From: Anaerozeibacter sp031551775
Lineage (GTDB): Bacteria; Bacillota; Clostridia; Christensenellales; Aristaeellaceae
Direction of reading: 5' to 3'
Assembly (NCBI GenBank): GCA_031551775.1
Contig: JAVBND010000029.1
Coordinates: 5,763-69,762, forward strand
Length of the DNA stretch: 64,000 nt
Shown: positions 58,977-64,000 of the stretch, one piece after another
How positions within the stretch are numbered: the stretch's first letter is position 1
How the letters are laid out: every line of letters begins with the position of its first letter
The notes under the pieces: generated by a model
Seen by the model: only the letters and a program-made list of their open reading frames with translations
Told to the model about the DNA's origin: nothing
Database searches by the model: none
Program-made: the position numbers and the translations under genes

Positions 58977-59809
58977 AAAGACACCGCGTCAACCCCGGCC
59001 TCTTCGCAAAGCTTCTCCAGCGCGCCCAGTGCCTTCATGGCATCGCGCCCCAGCAGCGCGAACACGTGCTCCACCCGGCTTGGATACTCCGCCGGAGCCA
59101 GGGGAAACCCGCCGATGGCCGCCACCGCCCGCTTTTCGTTGATCAAGAATTGCTCGTTGCGCGCGAACAACACCTGATTGAGCGCCGATACGCAGCGCAC
59201 GGCATGGGCGGTCACATAGTAGAGGTCGCCCGCGCCCGCATACCTGCGCGCCAGTTCCAGGGAGAATCCCGCCTCGAACCCAAACAGGTTCACAATCGCG
59301 CTCTTCATCTTGGGCGGGTACGGATGCGCCTTGCGCTTCAAATCCGCGATCCGGCCCTCGGGATCGTACAGCACGCGGCAGACCGCCAGCTCACCCAGGT
59401 ACATGGCGTTGACGAACGCGTGCGGGTGTCCGGGCTGGTAGTGCGCGGACACATCCCCCGAAACGCAGTCATTTACCACCCGCGCCACGCGCGCAATGTC
59501 GCGCAGGATCAGATCCACGCGCGCGCCCTCCACCGTTAGCCAGCCGCCGGCGTTGACCCACGGCCCCCAGCCGCCGGGCGGAGAGATCAAGTTTTCCCGG
59601 CGCCGGTCGTCCAAGCCGCTGGCGGCGGCTTGCAACCGCGCGCCGTCCAGGGTGCCGTCGCAATAGATGCCGATGTCGATGTCCGAGCCTTCGACCTGCG
59701 TCCCCCGCGCCCGGGAGCCGCCCAGCACGACGCCGCAAACGCCGCCCAGGCGCAGCGCGCCCACCACGCGCCGGATGATCCGCTCAACCTGCTCGTCCTC
59801 AAATGTCAT
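58973..59809 (-). CDS. Nucleotidyltransferase-domain protein
   Basis: 278 residues. The N-terminal nucleotidyltransferase fold has GGSRARGTQVEGSDIDIGIY (about 29-48), the G-S-x-x-x-G and DxD metal motif of the Pol-beta superfamily. The C-terminal part is helical, of the type seen in aminoglycoside or tRNA-like nucleotidyltransferases, with conserved HPYPPKMK. Substrate unknown; a small-molecule adenylylation role is possible. The ATG at 59809 follows GGAGGTGG. Its stop is in the neighbouring palindromic element. Confidence 0.8.
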   Translation of the reverse strand: MTFEDEQVERIIRRVVGALRLGGVCGVVLGGSRARGTQVEGSDIDIGIYCDGTLDGARLQAAASGLDDRRRENLISPPGGWGPWVNAGGWLTVEGARVDLILRDIARVARVVNDCVSGDVSAHYQPGHPHAFVNAMYLGELAVCRVLYDPEGRIADLKRKAHPYPPKMKSAIVNLFGFEAGFSLELARRYAGAGDLYYVTAHAVRCVSALNQVLFARNEQFLINEKRAVAAIGGFPLAPAEYPSRVEHVFALLGRDAMKALGALEKLCEEAGVDAVSF

Positions 59810-59907
59810 CGCTGCCACCTCCAATCCGCGGCCCGGTGCGCAGCGTGTTCACGCCGTTTTCCGGATAAGTTTTCAGGTACGTGCCCACAATGCTCGCTTC
59901 CGTTCAT
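59806..59907 (-). CDS. Possible 33-codon leader frame coupled to the nucleotidyltransferase
   Basis: ATG at 59907 behind GGGGG (6-nt spacing) opens 33 codons (MNGSEHCGHVPENLSGKRRE at the start) whose TGA overlaps the ATG of the nucleotidyltransferase gene (ATGA). The peptide is unrecognised. A second frame through the same DNA reads IVGTYLKTYPENGVNTLRTG before a stop and might be a gene remnant instead. Coding is not shown. Confidence 0.25.
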   Translation of the reverse strand: MNGSEHCGHVPENLSGKRREHAAHRAADWRWQR

Positions 59908-60047
59908 GGTACACCCCCGCCTCTTTTGTCTCATATGCTCATTATACCGCACAATTCAAAAAAATCCATAGCCGAACGCGCCGCGCGTACGCAAAAAAAC
60001 GCATCGCGCGAATATCGGATTTTAAATTTCATGCAATTGAATCTTCA

Positions 60048-60076
60048 TTGATTATATTTGGCATTTATGATACACT
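60048..60076 (+). promoter_or_regulatory. Promoter of the OhrR-type gene
   Basis: TTGATT (60048-60053), 17 bp, TGA-TACACT (-10 at 60071-60076), about 30 nt before the TTG start. The upstream 60 bp are A/T-rich and include CAATTG, a plausible operator core. Confidence 0.6.
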
Positions 60077-60105
60077 GTGCCCATAAGATCATGGGAGGTG
60101 CTGGA

Positions 60106-60531
60106 TTGGATCCGCTGAAACTCGAAAACCAGCTGTGCTTTCCGCTGTACGCGGCGGCGCGGGGCGTGGTGAAGCTGTACACGCCGCTGCTGGAGGCAAT
60201 CGATCTGACGTACACCCAATACGTGACCATGATGCTGCTGTGGGAACACAGGCAGCTTACGGTCAAGCAGTTGGGCGAAAGGCTGTACCTGGACTCCGGC
60301 ACGCTGACGCCGCTGCTGAAAAAGCTGGAGGGGCAAGGGCTTGTCACGCGCCAGCGCTCGCCGGAGGATGAGCGCAGAGTGATCGTCACCCTCACAGGCG
60401 CGGGCGCTGCGCTGCGCGAAAAGGCGCTGGGCATTCCGGCGGCCCTTGGGCAATGCGTTGGGCTGAGCGGTGAGGAAGCCGGGGCGTTGTACACACTTCT
60501 ATACAAGCTCCTGGAGCAGATGCGAGGTTAG
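60106..60531 (+). CDS. OhrR-type MarR family regulator
   Basis: 141 residues from TTG 60106, 5 nt after GGGAGGTG. The N terminus ENQLCFPLYAAARG carries the peroxide-sensing Cys (residue 11) followed by Tyr25 and Tyr36, the OhrR sensing triad; a second Cys at 117 (GQCVGLS) suggests the two-Cys type. The winged helix includes LDSGTLTPLLKKLE and SPEDERRVIVTLT. It would respond to organic peroxides, but no ohr peroxidase gene is adjacent; instead it is 3 nt from a radical SAM gene, presumably its target. Confidence 0.85.
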   Translation: MDPLKLENQLCFPLYAAARGVVKLYTPLLEAIDLTYTQYVTMMLLWEHRQLTVKQLGERLYLDSGTLTPLLKKLEGQGLVTRQRSPEDERRVIVTLTGAGAALREKALGIPAALGQCVGLSGEEAGALYTLLYKLLEQMRG

Positions 60532-60534
60532 CGG

Positions 60535-61611
60535 ATGGAACGCCGATTCGAACTGGAAAGGTACCTCAGCGACGGCGTGCATGCGCTGGTTCGCGACATG
60601 CTGAAGGCCAGCTTCATTAGTCCCAAGGGGAGCGCGTTTTTCGCCAGGTATGCGCTTACGGCCGACAAGGCGCAGCGCCGCAGGCACGCCATGGAGGAAA
60701 ACGGCGACCACATCCCCAGCTTTCTGATCGCCAGCATCACGGGCCGCTGCAACCTGAACTGCGCGGGCTGCTATGACCGCGCCAACCACGCTTGCGCAAG
60801 CCAAGCCGAGCTGAGCGCAGAGAACTGGGGCCGGATTTTCGCGCAGGCGGAGGAACTGGGCGTGTCCGCGATTTTGCTGGCGGGCGGCGAACCGCTGATG
60901 CGCCGGGATGTGATCGAAGAGGCCGCGCGGCATCCGGCCCTGCTGTTCCCGGTGTTCACCAACGGCATTCTGCTCAGCGGCTCCCTGCTGGCGCTGTTTG
61001 AAAAGCACCGAAACCTGATCCCGATCATCAGCATGGAGGGCGACGAAGGTCCGACCGATGCGCGGCGCGGGGAAGGCGTTTATGGAAGCGTCATAACCGC
61101 CATGTCGGCGCTCGCCCGAAGAAACCTGCTGTTTGGCGCGTCCATCACGGTGACCGCCGAAAACATCCGTGCCGTCACCGATGACGCGTTTTTGACCGGG
61201 CTCAATGAGAAAGGCTGCCGGGCCTGCGTGTTCGTGGAGTATGTGCCGGTGGAAAATCCCGCCCTGGCGCCAAGCGAGAGCCAGCGCGCCGATCTGGCGC
61301 GGCGGGTTTCCCGCCTGCGCGAGCGCGAAAACATGATCATCATCTCGTTCCCCGGCGACGAAAAGGAATCGGGCGGATGCCTGGCGGCGGGGCGCGGCTT
61401 CTTCCACATCAATGCGTCCGGCGGCGCGGAGCCCTGTCCGTTTTCACCGTATTCGGATACCAGCCTAAAGACCACATCGCTGAGGGACGCGCTAAAATCG
61501 CCGCTGTTCACAAAGCTCAAAGACAGCGGCGCCTTGCTTGAGGAACACACGGGCGGATGCACGCTGTTCGCACAGGCCGAAACGGTGCGCTCGCTGGCGG
61601 AAAACGCATAG
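60535..61611 (+). CDS. Radical SAM enzyme with C-terminal Cys motif
   Basis: 358 residues. The radical SAM cluster is in SITGRCNLNCAGCYDRA (about 62-78, CxxxCxxC), followed by LLAGGEPLMRRDV. After about residue 280 the protein has GGCLAAGRGFFHINASGG, then EPCPFSPYSD and a final GGCTLF, a SPASM-like arrangement for an auxiliary iron-sulfur cluster. The substrate is unknown; peptide or small-molecule modification is typical. Co-directional with the OhrR-type gene and the membrane protein. Confidence 0.86.
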   Translation: MERRFELERYLSDGVHALVRDMLKASFISPKGSAFFARYALTADKAQRRRHAMEENGDHIPSFLIASITGRCNLNCAGCYDRANHACASQAELSAENWGRIFAQAEELGVSAILLAGGEPLMRRDVIEEAARHPALLFPVFTNGILLSGSLLALFEKHRNLIPIISMEGDEGPTDARRGEGVYGSVITAMSALARRNLLFGASITVTAENIRAVTDDAFLTGLNEKGCRACVFVEYVPVENPALAPSESQRADLARRVSRLRERENMIIISFPGDEKESGGCLAAGRGFFHINASGGAEPCPFSPYSDTSLKTTSLRDALKSPLFTKLKDSGALLEEHTGGCTLFAQAETVRSLAENA

Positions 61612-61622
61612 GAGGAAAGCAT

Positions 61623-62297
61623 ATGCAGGCCATCATGGAACCGATCTTCGAAATCCCGTACCTCCTCGGCGTGGTGACGCTGGGCATTTTGATTCTGCGC
61701 ATGGCCAAGGGCAATCGGCAGTTCACGCTCTTTGGTGTCATGGCCATCGTGCTGGGCTGCGGCGACGCGTTTCATCTGGTTCCGAGGATGTACGCGCTGC
61801 TCACCGACGGGCTTCAAAACCACGTTGCCGCGCTCGGCTTCGGCAAACTGGTCACGTCCATCACCATGACGGTTTTCTACGTGCTGCTCTATCACGTCTG
61901 GCAGGCCAGGTACAAGGTGCGAGGGACGGGAACGCTTACCATCACCGTCTATGCATTGGCGGCGGCGCGCGTCGTCCTTTGCCTGCTCCCACAAAACCAG
62001 TGGCTGAGCGCCGACGCGCCGCTTTCCTGGGGCATCTATCGCAACCTGCCCTTTGTGGCGTTGGGCATTGTGATCATCTGCCTGTACTTGCGCGAGGCAC
62101 GCCGGAACAAGGACCGCGCGTTCCGGCTGATGTGGCTGTTCATCGCGCTAAGCTTTGCATTCTACATCCCCGTCGTTTTGTGGGCGGACGCCATCCCCGC
62201 GCTGGGCATGCTGATGATCCCCAAGACCTGCGCCTATGTGGGGATCGTGTGGCTGGGATACGCCGACGCCAGAAGAACATGCAAAGATGGGCGTTGA
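61623..62297 (+). CDS. Seven-helix membrane protein of unknown function
   Basis: 224 residues with seven predicted membrane helices and conserved-looking polar residues inside them, notably GCGDAFHLVPRMYALL (about 41-56). ATG 61623 follows AGGAGG. It is the third gene of the ohrR-radical SAM unit, so a linked role is likely. The last codons (KDGR, TGA) are the end of a truncated family 2 element, so the natural C terminus may differ in relatives. Confidence 0.75.
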   Translation: MQAIMEPIFEIPYLLGVVTLGILILRMAKGNRQFTLFGVMAIVLGCGDAFHLVPRMYALLTDGLQNHVAALGFGKLVTSITMTVFYVLLYHVWQARYKVRGTGTLTITVYALAAARVVLCLLPQNQWLSADAPLSWGIYRNLPFVALGIVIICLYLREARRNKDRAFRLMWLFIALSFAFYIPVVLWADAIPALGMLMIPKTCAYVGIVWLGYADARRTCKDGR

Positions 62298-62317
62298 GCG
62301 GCCGTGTCAACACGCCC
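62284..62317. repeat. Truncated end of the family 2 element
   Basis: 34 bp matching the left end of the element at 58764 (reverse complement) with two differences (TA to CC before GTGTCAACACGCCC). It overlaps the last five codons of the membrane protein gene. Confidence 0.75.
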
Positions 62318-62369
62318 CGAACCGGTGATTACCCAGCCCGCGAATGCGCACGCGGTTTGAAAGAGAAGC

Positions 62370-62403
62370 AAAAAGGGGCCGCTGCTTGCGCAACGGCCCC
62401 TTT
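62370..62403 (-). terminator. Terminator of the malic enzyme gene
   Basis: Read on the minus strand: AAAGGGGCCG (62394-62403) pairs with the arm at 62372-62381, 12-nt loop, ending in five Ts (62370-62374). It starts 13 nt after the malic enzyme stop. Confidence 0.8.
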
Positions 62404-62415
62404 GGTAAACGCGCC

Positions 62416-63591
62416 TCAGATGCGCGCCACGCCGCTGTCGCGCGCGGCCTTGGCAACCGCCGTAGCCACCGCTTCACGGACCCTGGGATCAAACGGCGCG
62501 ACGATCACGTACTCGGGGTTCAGTTCGTCGTCCTTGATGAGGTCCGCCAGCGCATAGGCGGCGGCGATCTTCATCGCGTCGTTGATATCGCTCGCGCGCA
62601 CGTCGAAGGTGCCGCGGAAGATGCCGGGGAAGGCCAGCACGTTGTTGACCTGGTTCGGGAAATCGCTGCGCCCGGTCGCGATGACTTTGGCGCCGCCCGC
62701 CTTGGCGTCGTCGGGGAAGATTTCGGGCGTCGGGTTGGCGCAGGCGAACACGATGGCGTCGCGGTTCATGGTCTTCACCATCTCGGTGGTCAGCGTGCCC
62801 GGGGCCGATACGCCGATGAACACGTCCGCGCCCTTGATGATGTCAGCAAGGCTGCCCGCGATTTTTTCGCGGTTGGTGATCAGCGCCATCTCGTCCTTGA
62901 CCGCGTTCATGCCGTCGGGGCGGCCTTCATAGATCGCGCCCTTGCGGTCGCACAGCGTCACGTTCGTAAAGCCGTCCGAGAAGAGCAGCTTGGTGATGGA
63001 GATCGCCGCCGCGCCCGCGCCGTTCACGACCACCTTGACGTCTTCCTTCTTCTTGCCGACCACCTTGAGCGCGTTGACCAGGCCCGCCAGCGTCACAACC
63101 GCCGTGCCGTGCTGATCGTCGTGGAAGATCGGAATATCGCACTTTTCCTTGAGCTTTTTCTCGATTTCAAAGCAGCGCGGGGCCGCGATGTCCTCAAGGT
63201 TCACGCCGCCGAACGAGCCCGACAAAAGGTACACGGTGTTGACGATATCGTCCACGTCCTTGGACTTGATGCAAAGCGGGAAGGCGTCCACATCGCCAAA
63301 AGCCTTGAACAGCACGCACTTGCCCTCCATGACCGGCATGCCGGCCTCGGGGCCAATGTCGCCAAGGCCGAGCACCGCGGTGCCGTCGGTGATGACGGCG
63401 CACATGTTCCAGCGGCGGGTCAGTTCGTAGCTCTTGTTCACGTCCTTCTGGATCTCAAGGCAGGGCTGGGCGACGCCGGGCGTGTAGGCCAGCGACAGGT
63501 CCTGCTTGGATGCGGTAGGAACCTTCGAGATGACTTCGATCTTGCCCTTCCATTCGCCGTGCAGGCGCAGCGACTCTTTCGCGTAATCCAT
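62416..63591 (-). CDS. Malic enzyme
   Basis: Oxidative decarboxylation of malate to pyruvate with NAD(P). 391 residues, the short bacterial form. Visible: SLAYTPGVAQPCLEI (catalytic Tyr at about 36), KAFGDVDAFPLCI, the metal site NLEDIAAPRCFEIE and IFHDDQHGTAVV, and the dinucleotide loop GAGAAAISITKLL. Cofactor preference cannot be fixed by eye. AAAGGAGATC precedes the ATG. It is 22 nt downstream of an Ldh_2-family dehydrogenase gene, so both probably handle malate/pyruvate. Confidence 0.95.
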   Translation of the reverse strand: MDYAKESLRLHGEWKGKIEVISKVPTASKQDLSLAYTPGVAQPCLEIQKDVNKSYELTRRWNMCAVITDGTAVLGLGDIGPEAGMPVMEGKCVLFKAFGDVDAFPLCIKSKDVDDIVNTVYLLSGSFGGVNLEDIAAPRCFEIEKKLKEKCDIPIFHDDQHGTAVVTLAGLVNALKVVGKKKEDVKVVVNGAGAAAISITKLLFSDGFTNVTLCDRKGAIYEGRPDGMNAVKDEMALITNREKIAGSLADIIKGADVFIGVSAPGTLTTEMVKTMNRDAIVFACANPTPEIFPDDAKAGGAKVIATGRSDFPNQVNNVLAFPGIFRGTFDVRASDINDAMKIAAAYALADLIKDDELNPEYVIVAPFDPRVREAVATAVAKAARDSGVARI

Positions 63592-63613
63592 TTTGAACGA
63601 TCTCCTTTATATT

Positions 63614-64000
63614 TTAGTTCTCAAAGGGGAACTTGTAGGGAAGGTTCTTCTCGTCGCGCACTTTGCAGAATTCCTTCTGCACGGCGTCGCCCACCGGCAC
63701 GCCCTTGTCCTTGCGCTCGAGCCAGACCAGGTATTCCTTCTCGCCCGCCGTATAGATGCGCTCCTCGCCCGGCGCCTTGGCCGACGCGCGCAGTTCCCGG
63801 AGGATATCGCCGCAGGTCTTCTTGAAGGACTCAAGGCCCATGAAGAACTCGGGATTGATGACCAGGAACCAGTGGCCGAGGTGGTAGGGCAGCTTTTCCC
63901 CGCCTTCGCCGATGCCGTTGAGCGCCTTAAGGAATGTGCCCGCCTGCAGCGCCGCCGACAGGACTTCGACCACCGTCGCGTAGCCATAGCCCTTGTAGCC
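63614..64000 (-). CDS. Ldh_2 family dehydrogenase, C-terminal part
   Basis: The gene enters from the right edge; 128 codons are visible. The first residues GYKGYGYATVVEVLS match the glycine-rich GGYKGxGLA segment of malate/L-lactate/ureidoglycolate dehydrogenases of the Ldh_2 fold, followed by HWFLVINPEFFM and a terminal YLVWLERKDKGVPV region. Given the malic enzyme gene 22 nt downstream, a malate or L-sulfolactate/lactate-type oxidoreductase is likely; the substrate-binding N terminus is missing here. Confidence 0.82.
   Translation of the reverse strand, partial: GYKGYGYATVVEVLSAALQAGTFLKALNGIGEGGEKLPYHLGHWFLVINPEFFMGLESFKKTCGDILRELRASAKAPGEERIYTAGEKEYLVWLERKDKGVPVGDAVQKEFCKVRDEKNLPYKFPFEN

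Noticed and set aside
1..64000. tRNA or rRNA genes
   Set aside because: All larger gaps were read for cloverleaf arms and GTTCGA-type loops; no convincing candidate was found.

Overview
The window reads as chromosomal DNA of a GC-rich, anaerobic, endospore-forming Firmicute of class Clostridia. Supporting this are a complete spoIIIAA-AH operon and spoIIP, the classical Gram-positive gene order spoIIIA / asp23 / nusB / folD / xseAB / ispA / dxs / tlyA / argR / recN, a one-chain pyruvate:ferredoxin oxidoreductase, a ferritin-like di-iron protein, a clostridial-type GalT and RNase J. I cannot place it below class. No rRNA, tRNA, CRISPR array, transposase gene or prophage was seen.

Layout. Positions 1-18534 are one long minus-strand block of core genes: sporulation (spoIIIA operon, spoIIP), envelope stress (Asp23/AmaP), isoprenoids (dxs, ispA), folate (folD), DNA repair (recN, xseAB), rRNA methylation (tlyA), NAD kinase and the arginine repressor. 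Positions 18713-37552 are mostly plus strand: pyruvate oxidation, redox small proteins, sugar-phosphate enzymes, thioredoxin, RNase J, YlbF, MltG, a transporter, oligoendopeptidase F and an AEC carrier. A secreted Big_2/caspase-like protein sits among them. Positions 37692-49552 are more accessory: a D-lyxose isomerase-type cupin; a LysR regulator with a secreted, flavinylated reductase, bracketed by inverted copies of a 27-bp palindrome; Tex; a secreted orphan; a pentapeptide protein; a large, more A/T-rich Big_2/lipase protein; and VanZ. Positions 49745-58672 hold an Rmt-type 16S rRNA methyltransferase overlapping rsmI, the glgC-glgD-glgA glycogen operon, and an rRNA-modification/envelope run (class I methyltransferase, RluA-type synthase, holin-like protein, acyl-ACP thioesterase). 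Positions 58764-62317 form a small island between a complete and a partial copy of one palindromic element: a nucleotidyltransferase, an OhrR-type regulator, a radical SAM enzyme and a seven-helix membrane protein. Malic enzyme and the end of an Ldh_2-family dehydrogenase close the window.

How the genes work together. The spoIIIA products build the mother-cell side of the feeding channel and SpoIIP acts in engulfment. PFOR, malic enzyme and the Ldh_2-family enzyme belong to anaerobic pyruvate/malate metabolism. Phosphoglucomutase, GalT and GlgCDA link hexose phosphates to glycogen.

Most unusual features: a five-member DnaA-box cluster at 22736-22811 far from any dnaA; a 54-codon gene in the SpoIIIAF position; an apparently leaderless Rmt-like gene; seven consecutive hairpins downstream of glgA; and small palindromic elements whose ends supply the stop codons of four neighbouring genes.
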